The translations under genes and the position numbers were made by a program. Below the pieces are notes generated by a model. The model was not told where the DNA came from and searched no databases. It saw nothing but the letters and a program-made list of their open reading frames with translations. From assembly GCA_046329435.1 (NCBI GenBank), contig JAXLUR010000008.1:186001-250000 (forward strand): 64,000 bases of DNA, given 5' to 3'. Source of the stretch: M3007 sp046329435. GTDB taxonomy: Bacteria > Bacteroidota > Bacteroidia > Chitinophagales > Saprospiraceae. This document shows, one piece after another, positions 43,094-54,200 of this stretch. Each line of letters opens with the position of its first letter. The first letter of the stretch is position 1.

Positions 43094-45436
43094 ATGCAAA
43101 GGTATTTCAGATTACTACTCTGTTGTTTGCCCTTTCACGTGTTTGCCCAGTCGGGCGTTCAGACCCTCAAAGGGCGTGTTCTCGACCAGCAATCGCAGTC
43201 GCCGCTCATTGGCGTGACGGTGACGGTCAGCAGTATTGAGCCGGCCAAGGGCGCCATCTCGGATGCCGAGGGCTATTTTGTCATTGCCGATGTGCCGCTG
43301 GGCAGGCAGGTGTTGCAATGTGCCTACATCGGTTACGAGCCGCTGGTGGTGCAGAACGTCCTGTTGACTGCCGGCAAGGAAACTATGGTGGAGTTGTCCA
43401 TGCGTGAATCGGTGCAGTCGATCCATGAAGTCGTCGTGCAGGCCGTGACCGATCAGGCCGGCGCCGGCCGCAATTCGGCAACCGTCAGCACGTTGCCGTT
43501 CAATGCGGAGCTGACGCGGCGTTTTGCCGGCAGCCGAAACGATCCCAGCCGTATGGCGGCCAATTTTGCCGGGGTTGCGAGTAATAACGATGCCCGAAAC
43601 GATATTGTCATCCGCGGCAATTCACCGGCCGGATTGCTATGGCGCCTTGAAGGGGTGGATATCCCGAATCCCAACCATTTTGGCTCCATGGGCAGTACTG
43701 GCGGTCCGGTCAGCATCCTCAACAACAACCTGCTCGGCCAGTGCACCTTCCTGACCGGGGCATTTCCCGCTCCTTACGGCAACGCCCTTTCCGGGGTATT
43801 CGACCTGCAAATGCGCAAGGGCAATCCCGATAAACGGGAATACACCGGCCAGATCGGGTTCAACGGCTTCGAGATCGGCGCCGAAGGGCCGCTGCGCAAA
43901 GCTACGCACGCCTCCTACCTGGCGAATTACCGCTATTCGGCTCCCGCATTGCTTCAAAATCTGGGCTTCGATTTCGGGGTCGGAAGCGCGGTTCCCTATT
44001 ACCAGGACGCCGCCTTCAAACTGGATCTGCCGACTGGCGGCGCAGGGCGTTTTTCGGTATTCGGCATTGGCGGCCTGAGCCATATCGACCTGCTCGGCGA
44101 TCTCAAGGACACCACTAATTTTTACAACAACCCTTATCAGGATATTCATCAGAAAACCGGAATGGGCGCCGTCGGGATTTCGCACGTCTATTTTTGGAAC
44201 AACAGCTCCTTTACGAAAATCACCGTGGCCGCCACGGGTTTTCAAAGCCGGGTCGGGATCGACAGCCTCGATGCCAGTCGCGGCAAATATGCACAGTTTC
44301 GCGACGATTCCTGGCAAAGCCGTTATTCGGCCAGCTTGCAGTGGAACAAAAAATTCAATGCGGCCAATACCCTGAGCCTGGGCGTCACGGCCAACCTGCT
44401 CGGCGCACAATTGCGCGACAGTACGCGGGTGGAAAGTGGCGATTTGGTATCGCTGCGCGAATTTACGGGGCAGGCCAGCCTGATGCAGGCCAACGGTCAG
44501 TGGCAGCGCAGGTTTGGCAGGCGTGTTTCGATCAACCTGGGTATTTACAGCCAGTGGCTCGATCTTTCGCATTCCGCATCGGCGGAGCCCAGGTTTGGCC
44601 TGCGCTTCGAGGCCGGCAGCCGCCACAGTTTTACCCTGGGGCTGGGGCGCCACAGCCAGATGCAGCCGCTCGGCATTTATTTAAACCGACGCCCCGAGGA
44701 TGGCGCCCAGACCAATCGGGGCCTGGATTTTACCTACAGCGACCAACTTGTATTGGGTTACGAATGGCGTTTTGCCAATAACTGGCGTTTCCAGGCCGAA
44801 ACCTACTATCAGTCGATTTCGAACGTGCCGGTGGATGCCTATGCCTCGTCGTTTTCCCTGCTCAACGAAGGCGCCGATTTTGGTCTGAGCGACCGTACCG
44901 GCCTGGTGAACAAAGGAAGCGGCCGCAATTACGGGCTCGAACTGACCGCCGAACGGAATTTTGACAAAGGCTACTACCTGCTGGCTACCTTCTCGCTCTT
45001 CGACAGCCGTTATAAAGGCAGCGACGGCGTGCTGCGCAACACCCTTTTTAACGGCGGCTACGTGGCCAACCTGCTTGCCGGGCGTGAATACAGCCTGGGC
45101 AAAAAACTGACCCTCGCGCTGGATACCAGAATCAGCGCTGCCGGCGGCAAGCGGGATACTCCACTCGACCTGGCGCAATCGGCTGTCGAACACAGGGCCG
45201 TCTATCTGGAAGACCAGGCCTATGCGCTGCAACTGGCCGATTATTTCCGCGCTGACGTCAAGGTCACCGTGCGCCTCAACGGCCGGAATGTGATGCAGGA
45301 ATGGTTTGTCGATTTTCAAAACCTCGGCAACCGGAAAAATATCTTTTCCCGGCAATACGACCCTCAAAGCAATGTGGTTCGGACCGTTTATCAGCTGGGC
45401 TTTTTCCCCAACATCAATTACCGGATTCAATTCTAA
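43094..45436 (+). CDS. TonB-dependent outer membrane receptor with carboxypeptidase-like N-domain
   Basis: The 780-aa protein has a signal peptide (MQRYFRLLLCCLPFHVFAQ). A CarboxypepD_reg-like beta-sandwich follows (about residues 22-105; LKGRVLDQQSQSPLIGVTV), then a plug domain (about 125-225; NDIVIRGNSPAGLLWRLEGV) and a 22-strand-type barrel ending NVVRTVYQLGFFPNINYRIQF over the last residues with a terminal aromatic. No SusD partner is present. It probably imports a small ligand, but specificity is unknown. It is the first gene of a plus-strand run with the hydrolase (14 bp downstream) and the CPBP protease, divergent from the AraC-type regulator. A weak -7 candidate (GACCTTTG) lies at 43037-43044. 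Confidence 0.9.
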   Translation: MQRYFRLLLCCLPFHVFAQSGVQTLKGRVLDQQSQSPLIGVTVTVSSIEPAKGAISDAEGYFVIADVPLGRQVLQCAYIGYEPLVVQNVLLTAGKETMVELSMRESVQSIHEVVVQAVTDQAGAGRNSATVSTLPFNAELTRRFAGSRNDPSRMAANFAGVASNNDARNDIVIRGNSPAGLLWRLEGVDIPNPNHFGSMGSTGGPVSILNNNLLGQCTFLTGAFPAPYGNALSGVFDLQMRKGNPDKREYTGQIGFNGFEIGAEGPLRKATHASYLANYRYSAPALLQNLGFDFGVGSAVPYYQDAAFKLDLPTGGAGRFSVFGIGGLSHIDLLGDLKDTTNFYNNPYQDIHQKTGMGAVGISHVYFWNNSSFTKITVAATGFQSRVGIDSLDASRGKYAQFRDDSWQSRYSASLQWNKKFNAANTLSLGVTANLLGAQLRDSTRVESGDLVSLREFTGQASLMQANGQWQRRFGRRVSINLGIYSQWLDLSHSASAEPRFGLRFEAGSRHSFTLGLGRHSQMQPLGIYLNRRPEDGAQTNRGLDFTYSDQLVLGYEWRFANNWRFQAETYYQSISNVPVDAYASSFSLLNEGADFGLSDRTGLVNKGSGRNYGLELTAERNFDKGYYLLATFSLFDSRYKGSDGVLRNTLFNGGYVANLLAGREYSLGKKLTLALDTRISAAGGKRDTPLDLAQSAVEHRAVYLEDQAYALQLADYFRADVKVTVRLNGRNVMQEWFVDFQNLGNRKNIFSRQYDPQSNVVRTVYQLGFFPNINYRIQF

Positions 45437-45450
45437 ATACGCTTCGGGCT

Positions 45451-46317
45451 ATGGAACGAATCTTGTTCAACTTGCCGGACGGGCGGCAACTGGCCGCCCT
45501 CCGGCATGGCCCAAACAGTAAAAAACTGATCGTTTTTTTTCATGCAACAGGCAGCTCGGGCCATGCGCTTACGCCAGACACTGGTTCATTACAGGAGGCC
45601 GGCGCCGGTTTGCTCGTCGTTCAGCGGCCGGGAGCCGGCGCATCGTCCTGTTTCCCGGGCTACGGTATCGGGCAGGTTGTGGCAGATGTTCGGGCATTGC
45701 TCGTCGCGATGGCAGCCGAGAAGGTTTACCTGGCGGCGTGTTCGGGCGGCGCCCTGTTTGCTCTTCATTTCGCGGCTGCCTGCCCGGAGACGGTGGCCGG
45801 TGTAGGGCTGATCAGCCCCGTGTTGCCGGGTTTTCCGTACTATGAGCAGGCAATCCCGGGCATTAGGTCTTCTTTCGGGAAAATGATGCTTCGCACCCCA
45901 GGGTTGGACTGGCTGCTTGTCCGTTGGCTGGCCGGCAGGATGAAGCGGCAACCTGAACGTTTTTTGGAAAGATGGGTGGCGGCCGGCCCGCTCGCCGATC
46001 GCGTGGTGGTGGAGCAGATTCACAAAAGAGTGGCCTTGCTGACCGATCTGCGGGAGGCCTGGAAGCGGCAAGGGCGCGCCGTGCTGGATGAAGTGCGGGC
46101 CATGCGGCAGGAAACCGGCTTGTGTAGCATCGACATGCCGCTCGACATTTGGCAGGGCACTTCCGACCCTGGCGCCAGCCCGGAAATTGTCCGGGTATTG
46201 CAGCGAATCAGCAGGCAGACTCGCATGGTCGAAGCGCCCCGCCAGGGCAGATTAATGTACCTGGAACTTTGGCCCGCCGTACAGCAACATGCCCTGAAAA
46301 TACTGGCCCCGGTTTGA
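45451..46317 (+). CDS. Alpha/beta hydrolase, apparently lacking the catalytic histidine
   Basis: The 288-aa protein starts at the ATG at 45451, 14 bp after the receptor stop; a longer frame reaching into the receptor gene is rejected. The hydrolase fold is shown by the oxyanion region FFHATGSSGH, the nucleophile elbow ACSGGA with Ser98, and the late acid region WQGTSDPGASPE. Near the C-terminus the family has a G-H motif before a hydrophobic run, whereas here it reads APRQGRLMYLELWP with Arg in place of His. The enzyme may therefore be inactive or use another His. Tight spacing suggests co-expression with the TonB receptor. Confidence 0.75.
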   Translation: MERILFNLPDGRQLAALRHGPNSKKLIVFFHATGSSGHALTPDTGSLQEAGAGLLVVQRPGAGASSCFPGYGIGQVVADVRALLVAMAAEKVYLAACSGGALFALHFAAACPETVAGVGLISPVLPGFPYYEQAIPGIRSSFGKMMLRTPGLDWLLVRWLAGRMKRQPERFLERWVAAGPLADRVVVEQIHKRVALLTDLREAWKRQGRAVLDEVRAMRQETGLCSIDMPLDIWQGTSDPGASPEIVRVLQRISRQTRMVEAPRQGRLMYLELWPAVQQHALKILAPV

Positions 46318-46393
46318 CCGCTATTTCAAACATCTGTTTGCAAAGCTTTGAAAATCATGCTTTTCCCTTTTCACTCTTCCATTTTTATACCCT

Positions 46394-47143
46394 ATGCGTG
46401 TCGCTGATCTTGCCAAACCCCTAGCAGCCTTCCTTGTCTTGTTCATGCTGTACCACGCTGCCGAATACGCTTTTTTATTCCGGCAGTCCATCCCGGGTTT
46501 TCTGGGGGGCATGGGGTTGTTTTTTGCATTCGTTTGGTGGTTTATCGAAAAACAAGACGATGGGAACAGGGGGGGCTGGGGGCTGGCATCCGTGCCGTTT
46601 GGGCGGCATCTTGTCCGTGGGCTGGCTCTTGGCCTGGGATATGCCGGCATTGCTTTTCTTTTTTCGCTCAAGCTGGGTTTGGTAAAAGTTGTGGGGCTGC
46701 CGGGGGCCGGAGAATTGATCGGGCAGTTGGCTTTATTGTCGTTCGGGGTGTTGCTGAGTTCCTTTTCCGAGGATATTCTCACGCGTTGCCTGATCTACCG
46801 GTACGGGCGGCAAAAGATTGGTTATCAGGCATTGGTGTTTGTTTCTTCTTTCGTTTACGTGCTGAATCATATTTATCGTCTGGCCGACGGCTGGCTTTTA
46901 CTGGGGCACCTTTTTGTGCTGGGCATATTGCTTGCTGTTCCGCTGATGCGAACGGGCAGCGCGGGCGCGACACTGGGTATTCACTGGGGCATGAACATCG
47001 TGTACCAGTTGGTCAGTCATGTAATCAAAACAGAAGAAGGGGAGGGCGCTGTTTCACCGCTTTTTATTCAGGTGGCACTGGAAGCGGCGATGGTACCGGT
47101 GGTATCTTATCTTTTTTCAAAACGCGCCGGGCAGCCGGTTTGA
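46394..47143 (+). CDS. CPBP family intramembrane protease (Abi/CAAX-like)
   Basis: The 249-aa polytopic membrane protein carries the CPBP motifs: Glu126-Asp127 with Arg131 (SEDILTRCLIYRY) as motif one, Asn158-His159 (FVYVLNHI) as motif two, and His197 with Asn201 (HWGMN) as motif three. The first motif reads E-D where E-E is most common. Family members range from prenyl-protein proteases to regulators of bacteriocin immunity and membrane-bound sigma-factor pathways. It lies 76 bp after the hydrolase gene on the same strand, and its stop is 9 bp from the stop of the converging LytTR gene. Confidence 0.8.
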   Translation: MRVADLAKPLAAFLVLFMLYHAAEYAFLFRQSIPGFLGGMGLFFAFVWWFIEKQDDGNRGGWGLASVPFGRHLVRGLALGLGYAGIAFLFSLKLGLVKVVGLPGAGELIGQLALLSFGVLLSSFSEDILTRCLIYRYGRQKIGYQALVFVSSFVYVLNHIYRLADGWLLLGHLFVLGILLAVPLMRTGSAGATLGIHWGMNIVYQLVSHVIKTEEGEGAVSPLFIQVALEAAMVPVVSYLFSKRAGQPV

Positions 47144-47152
47144 TCGGGGGAG

Positions 47153-47902
47153 TCAGGAGGCGAACCCTCGCAGAAAGTCGTCTTTCCGGCGCCGGGCAAT
47201 CGGCAATTTTGCACCGTTTTGCATGAGTACGTAGCCGCCGTCTTCTTTCAGAAATTTTTTGACCCTCGCCGTATTCACCAGATGCGACTGGTGGATACGG
47301 AAGAAGGCGGGCTCGGGCAGCATTTCCTCAAATTCTTTCATGGTAGTACTTACCAGATGCTTTTCGCCGCTCTCGAGGTAGGCAAAAGTGAAATTACCGT
47401 TGGCTTCCAGATAGAGAATGTCGCTGATATGGACGAACAGCAGTCCGTCTCCGGTTTTCAGGGTAATGCGGTCGAAAGTTGCTTTCGAAGTATTGTGGCG
47501 GATCTGGGCGATTTGTTCGATCCAGTGCATGGCCGGCGCCGGAATGTTGATTTTCCGGACGGCTTCGATAAAGAGGTCCGGGTCGATAGGTTTGAGCAGG
47601 TAATCGACAGCGCTGTAGCGAAAAGCTTTCAGGGCGAACTCGTCGTGGCCGGTCGTAAAAATGACTCGGAAATCGGGTTGGGGAAAGCGGTCGAGCAAGT
47701 CGAAACCTGTACCATCGGGCAGATGCACATCGAGCAACAACAAATCGGGGCGGGTGCGGGCCAGCACCTCGGCGGCCTCTGCCACAGAGCCGGCTTCGCC
47801 GATGATTTGTGCCTCGGGATAGAACGCACGCAGGTAACTCCGCAAAAGCGTGCGGCAGGGCAATTCGTCGTCGACAAGAAGAATGCGCATGGTTGAGGTC
47901 AT
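47153..47902 (-). CDS. LytTR family response regulator
   Basis: The 249-aa protein has an N-terminal receiver domain (residues 5-120) with the acidic pocket VDDE and phospho-acceptor Asp58 (LLLLDVHLPDG), and Lys in YLLKPID. A C-terminal LytTR DNA-binding domain follows (about 145-245; ILYLEANGNFTFAYLESGEK, FFRIHQSHLVN, LPIARRRKDDF). The frame is open further upstream, but that stretch has no homology. The ATG at 47902 (or 47890) places the receiver core correctly. No histidine kinase of the usual YehU type lies next to it, so it is an orphan here. Confidence 0.92.
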   Translation of the reverse strand: MTSTMRILLVDDELPCRTLLRSYLRAFYPEAQIIGEAGSVAEAAEVLARTRPDLLLLDVHLPDGTGFDLLDRFPQPDFRVIFTTGHDEFALKAFRYSAVDYLLKPIDPDLFIEAVRKINIPAPAMHWIEQIAQIRHNTSKATFDRITLKTGDGLLFVHISDILYLEANGNFTFAYLESGEKHLVSTTMKEFEEMLPEPAFFRIHQSHLVNTARVKKFLKEDGGYVLMQNGAKLPIARRRKDDFLRGFAS

Positions 47903-48210
47903 TTTGAGGGGGCTTTCAGAGCCAAATATAGGAGTAATGGAAGAACGGATCGAAGCGATGTTCCGGGCAATATCCTGTCCAGCCGGAATTTTGTTACCGT
48001 CATGCCGGCTCAACCACTTGTCCGCAATTTTAAGCCGGCCGTCAGGTAATACCGACCGGCCATAACTAAACCGTGAAGCAGAGCGGATAAAGGCGAATTT
48101 TTGGATGGCCGTATTCCCGTTTTGATGCAGCAAAAACCTTGAAACTGCCAGGCCGGAGTATGCCCGCATGACCTGTTATCCGTATCACCCTGATTAATTT
48201 GACTCCACGT
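47903..48210. other. 308-bp divergent intergenic region
   Basis: This region lies between the LytTR regulator start and the giant secreted-protein start. It should hold promoters for both. No exact TTG / TAnnTTTG pair was found; TTAATTTG at about 48194 is near to a -7 element. No repeat or small gene is convincing. Confidence 0.5.
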
Positions 48211-51200
48211 ATGCGACCGTTTTTTGTCAACGTAATGCTTGTTGCCGGCTTTTTGTCGACGCTTTTGCCGGGCCGTAGCATGGCGCAATCGACCGATTGC
48301 GGCGCGCTTTCCCTGAGTATTCAGGACATCGACTTCGCCTGTTACCGACTGTATTTCAGCAATCAGGCGCCCGATTGTTTTACCGAAATTAACCTGTATA
48401 TCAATGAAGGCAGTTTCGGCAGCTGGTCGGTCAATACCTCCGGCGGCTGGTCGGCAACGCCCCTGAGCGATACCGAATTGCTGCTGACCCACAACAGCGG
48501 TCAGATACCGTCGGGACCCGGATACATCGTCGATGTTTGTATCGCGGGGGTGGATTCCACCACACTTACTGCCCAGTATATTGACTATTGCCCGCCCGGC
48601 AACAGCTGTTTAAGCTGGTTTCAGGTGGCTGGCCTGACCGACCCTTCCGATGCCAGTATCATCGGTACCAAGTACAGGGAATGCGGCGTATTGCCGTTTA
48701 CCAATCAGACTCCGCTTGGAGGCTGGGGCTTTCAACTTTTCGATCTCGACGGCAACCTACTGGCCGAAACTGCGACCGACAGCACTGGAATGTATCGTTT
48801 TACTGATCTGCCGAAGGGACAATATATCGTCAAGGAAATTGCCCAGCCCGGCTGGACGCCCAAGGCGCCTGCCGATGGCCAGGTGTTTGTAGAACTCGAT
48901 ATTTCGGAGCAGCGCATCGCAAATTTTGGCAATTGTCCGCCGACCAAGCCGCCCTGCGCCTGCCCGGCAGGTACACAACCCGCTGTGATCAATCTGGTGC
49001 AAAACGGCGATTTTTCCGGCAGCGGCGGATTCGGCAGCGGCTACGCCCAGAACACGGGCAATCCGCCCTTGCAGCCTGGCCAGTACTGGATCGGCAGCAA
49101 TCCGCCCGCCATAAACGGCGGCTTTTCCAGTTGTGCCGACCACACGGGCGGCGGCAACATGATGGTCGTGAACGGCGGCCCCAGCCCAAGTACAGCCTTG
49201 TGGAGCCAGACCATCACCGTGACGCCCAACACGCCCTATATTTTTGAAACCTGGGTGGCCTCGCTGACCGGCGCCTCGCCGGCAAATTTGTCGTTGTTCG
49301 TCCTGATCAACAACCTCAATGTCCAATACGAAGTTGGTCGGTTTTTCCCGTCCGGCACCCCTTGCGACTGGCAATTGTGGTGCGAAAGCTGGCAAACGGG
49401 CAATTACAATTCGATTACGTTGAGCCTTTACGACCTCAATCCTACGGCTTCGGGTAATGATTTTGCCATCGACGACATCCGTTTTCGTCGTTGCGTGAAT
49501 CCGCTGGCCGGGTTGTCAGGTGTGCTCTACGAAGCCTGCGACTCCCTGCCCTACGGCGATCAGCCCGTGCTCGCCGACTGGACGGTGCAGGTGCTGGATA
49601 CCCTGGGTAATGTCGTGACCGAAATATTTACGGACAGTCAAGGCAAATACAAGTGTACCTATTGCCTGCCACCCGGTAATTATTATGTAAGGGTGGTTCA
49701 GCAATCCGGCTGGCTGCCTTCCCTGCCTGCTTTGGGTCTGCAGCAGGTCAATTTGCAAAGCGGGGACGAGTTGGTGCAGGATTTCAGTTTTTGCAGGATA
49801 CCTGTGCCGCCTTGTGCCTGTCCTGTGCCATTCTCTCCTTCCGGCAATCTCGTGGCCAATTCCAACTTTTCAGCTTCCGGCACTTTCGGCAGCGCTTATG
49901 CCCAAAATACGGGCAATCCGCCCTTGTTGTCCGGACAGTACTGGGTGGGCAACAACCCGCAAACAATCAACAGTGCGTTCCAGCCTTGTACCGATCATAC
50001 TTCGGGTACCGGCAACATGCTGGTCGCATACGGTACGCCCGATGCGGGCACGGCCACACAACCGATCTGGTCGAATACCTACACCGTGGCGCCCAATACG
50101 TACTATGTTTTTTCGGCCTGGGTTAATCCGGTGCAAAGCGCTTCGCTCGTGTTAGCCGAAGTAACGGCCAACGGAAAATCCATCGGAAGCTTTGGCGGAA
50201 ATCTGGCCAATCCGCCGACTTGTACCTGGACGAAATTGTGCGGGACCTGGTACAGTGGCCCCAACACCAGTGTCACCCTGAACATTAATAGTGTTTTTTT
50301 TAACTGGTTTTTGCCGGCCATTGCCATCGACGACGTCAGTTTTCAACCTTGTTTGTTCTCCGCTCCTCCGCTGGGCGATCTGGTCGGCGTCGTACATCGT
50401 TCCTGCGATACGATCCCCAATGTCGATCAGCCCGGTTTGAGCGGCTGGACACTGCAGATGCTCGACACATTTGGCAACATACTGAACGAAGCCGTGACCG
50501 ACAGCAGCGGGGCGTATGCCTTCGCCGATCTGCCTTATGGTTTGTACTGGGTCAGGGCCGTCGCGCAGCCCGGCTGGCAGCCGGCATTGCCGCCCGACGG
50601 ACAGGCTTTGGTCACCGTGGATTCGGGCAACACAACCGTGCAGAATTTCGGGTTTTGCCCGTCGTGCTCGTGTGATTCCATCGAGGTTATTCCCTATTAC
50701 CTGCAAAGCCCATCCGATACGGCGCTTTATTATCTGAGTGTAGTAAACCGAGATGCTTATTGTTTTGATTATATTCAATTGCAATTGGACACGGTCGGTG
50801 AATTTATTGGCTGGGATAGTTTGCAACCCGGCTGGGCCGCAGAGCTCCTGAACCCAAAATTGCTTGAACTGCATTGGTCTGAACCGCTGCTCCCCGCGGG
50901 CGCGTCCTTACCTGTGATCGTAAAAGTCAGCGGGGCGGGCGAGCAAAAAATTACTGCGAGTATTATTAATGACAGCGGGAGCGGGCAAGCCTCTTGTTCG
51001 CGTGGTTTTCAAAACCCCGTTCCGACGCCGTTGAATGACTGTTGCATTACGCCGAGTATAAATCTGATTCCGAACGGAAGTTTTTCCAACGGGAATACCG
51101 GCTTTTCATCCAGTTATATTTACAACTGTAACACAAACCTGGCCGGCCGATATTGTATTACCAGTAACCCAAGCAGTGTACATAACGATTTTGCCAACTG

Positions 51201-54200
51201 CCCGGATTATACGACAGGGTCCGGTCAGATGATGGTTGTCAACGGCAATGGCCCATTTAATTATGGTTTAAATTTTTGGGCTGTGTATCCCATCCCTGTA
51301 CAGCCTTATACCAACTACCAGTTTATCTTTCATTATACGCCGTTAAGCGATAAGAATAAGCCGACAATTGGTTTTGATATCGTTTATAATAATCAACATC
51401 ATTATTTAACAACAGGGGGGGTTATTGGCAATAAATGTGAGTGGTTTGGCAGGTGTGTATCTACATTTTACACTGGAAGCAGCAATATCGTCAACATAGG
51501 AATGAGTGACCTTACCCATAAAATTATCGGGAATGATTTTGCGGTCGACGATATGTGGTTATTCCCCTGCCCGCTGCCCTGCAGTTCTTCCTTCCTGGCC
51601 ACTACGCTGAATACCTGCGGCAAATATCAGTTCACCAACACCTCCACCAACCCGCCCGCCAACGTCCAGTACTGCTGGGATTTCGACAACAACCCGGCCA
51701 CCTGCGAAAGCACTGCGGCCAGCCCGATATGGCAGTTCCCGACCTGCGGTACGTACAACGTGACCCTCAAAGTAACCGGGTCGAATTGCAATTCGTCTGC
51801 CAGCCAAACCATCACCGTCACCGACAATACCCCGCCAACCGCCATTTGCGCTCCTGGCGCCGGCTACGACATGGGCAACAATTGCACCCTGACCGTCACC
51901 CCGGCCATGATCGACGGTGGCTCTTTCGACAACTGCCAGATCGCGAGTACAAGCGTGAGCCCGACCCAGGTGCCCTGCGGTTTCTCTACGATCACCCTGA
52001 CCGTGACCGACTGGTGCGGCAACAGCAGTTCCTGCGTCACCGATATTCAGGCTGTTGAAGGCATACCACCCACTGCCCTTTGCCAGCCGTCAATGGCCGT
52101 CGATGTCGGCACGGATTGCTCCCTGCAAGTCACGCCCAACATGCTTAATGCTGGTTCTTATGACAATTGCCAGATTGATTCGTACAGCGTAAGCCCGGAA
52201 GTCATCACTTGCGGCACAACAACCGTCACTTTGACGGTGACCGACGATTGCGGCAATACAGGGACCTGCACCACCGACATTCAGATCGCCGAAGGCCAAC
52301 CACCCATGATAACCTGTCCGTTCGGCCTTTCTGCCAATTGCAACCTCAACGTCGGCCCCGACGTTGCCGGGGTGGCGACGGCGGTGGACAACTGCACTGC
52401 TGCCATCAAGATAGAGTACACATACAGCGATGTGGTGTTCGGCATGCCGGGCTGCGACGACTACATTGAACGCACCTGGGTGGCCGAAGACCTTTGTGGA
52501 AATACGTCGTCGTGCGTACAGGTCATTTCCGTAAAAGACAACATCCCGCCCGACATAACCAATTGCCCCCAAAGCCAGTCGGTCGGCATGGACCCCGGCC
52601 AATGCCATTACACGTTTGTACCGCCCAGTCTCATTGTTACCGACAACTGCGACCCCAGTCCCTCGCTGTCCTGCACCTGGGAAGACCCCAACGGCACGAT
52701 CTGGCCCCTGAATGGCGCCGAGCAATTGCCCAAAGGAAGCACAAAAATCCGCTGCAAGGCGACCGACGACTGCGGCAATGAAAGTCCGCTCTGCGTGTAC
52801 ACAATTCTCGTATCGGATACGCAACAACCGACCCTGAGCTGTCCGCAGAACGTCACGGTGCAATCTGTGTACAACGCCGCCGGCCAGTGCGAAGCCCTCG
52901 TCAACAACCTCGCCCCGACGGCCACGGACAATTGCCCGATTTTAAGCATCGACTACCTCGTGTCGCCTTCCGGGGCCACTGGTCAGAACGACGCCAGCGG
53001 CACGCTGTTCAACGGCGTCTCCACCCTGAGTTACACGCTGCTCGACTGCGGCGGCTTCGTCAAAACCTGCTCCACGACCGTCACGGTGGCTTGCCCGCCC
53101 TGCACCCCGGTGGCCGGCGCCCCTTGCGCCAATGCGAGCGATGTGAGCGTACAGTGTGTTCCGAATGTGTTTGGGCAATACGACCTGTCCTTCCAGGTAC
53201 TGAACCAGTCCGGCTTTTCCGCCGACCGTATCGAACTGACGGCCGTGACGCCATTCGGCAGCGTAGGCCAGACGGTTTTTACCGTCAATTTGCCCAACGG
53301 CTCGACTTCCAGCCCGCTCACCACAACACTTAACGGCCTGCCGGGCTCGACGGTTTGTTTCAAAATCGCTTTGTACCGCACGGCGCCCAACGGGGTCGTA
53401 CTGGAGTGTTGCGAAACTGCCCAGGTCTGTGTTTCCCTGCCCGAATGCGACGGCGCCTGCAACTGCCTGGGCGCTGACAATCTGTCGTTTACCTACACCG
53501 GTTTTACGCCGAACGTCACTTGGGCAGCGCCGGTGCCGGCCGTGTGCGGCGACCCGAATCCAGTCATCCTGCCCTGTGTGCCGGTGGGTGAAACGCCCTT
53601 TGCTTTCCACGGCGTGGCGCACTGCGACGCAGCCGATTGTATTTTCAGCAATTTCGACTGGGATGTCCTCGATGCGAGCGGAGCAGTTGTCTTGCCCGGC
53701 GGTCCGACGACGTTCAGCGCAATAATCGGTCCCGACGCCTATTTCGACATTTACAACCTCTCCGCCAACTCCCTCACGCCCAACGTGACCTACACCTTAA
53801 AAGTCACCTGGTATTGCGGCGGCAAGATTTGTACCTGTGAGGTCAAATTCCAGTTGTCGGTATGCGATTGTCAGTGTTTCAGCCCGGTCTCCAATGTCGC
53901 CATTACGAGCGGCACGCTGACGCTTTCGGCGCCCTGCGGGAGCACCCTGTTTCAGGGGATTCCTTGTCCGCCAGCGGGTAATTTTGTAAAAGTCACGGGT
54001 AAATTCCAGTGTGTCGGCTCCGAATGCCTGCCAGGAAAGATTGTGAATTACACGCTGACCGGCCCGAACGGTCCGGTGACCAGCGGCGCCGTGCTGGCTA
54101 CGCCGTTTTTCAGCATCAATCTGCTGCCGCAGCAGCTGTACGCGGTGGGGCAGTACACCCTAACTATGACGGGCGAATGCAACGGGCAACCCTGTACGCC

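Noticed and set aside
46565..46580. Run of 7 G in the CPBP protease gene as a possible second phase-variable tract
   Set aside because: The reading frame is intact on both sides and all protease motifs are present. The run is short and lies in a Gly-coding loop.
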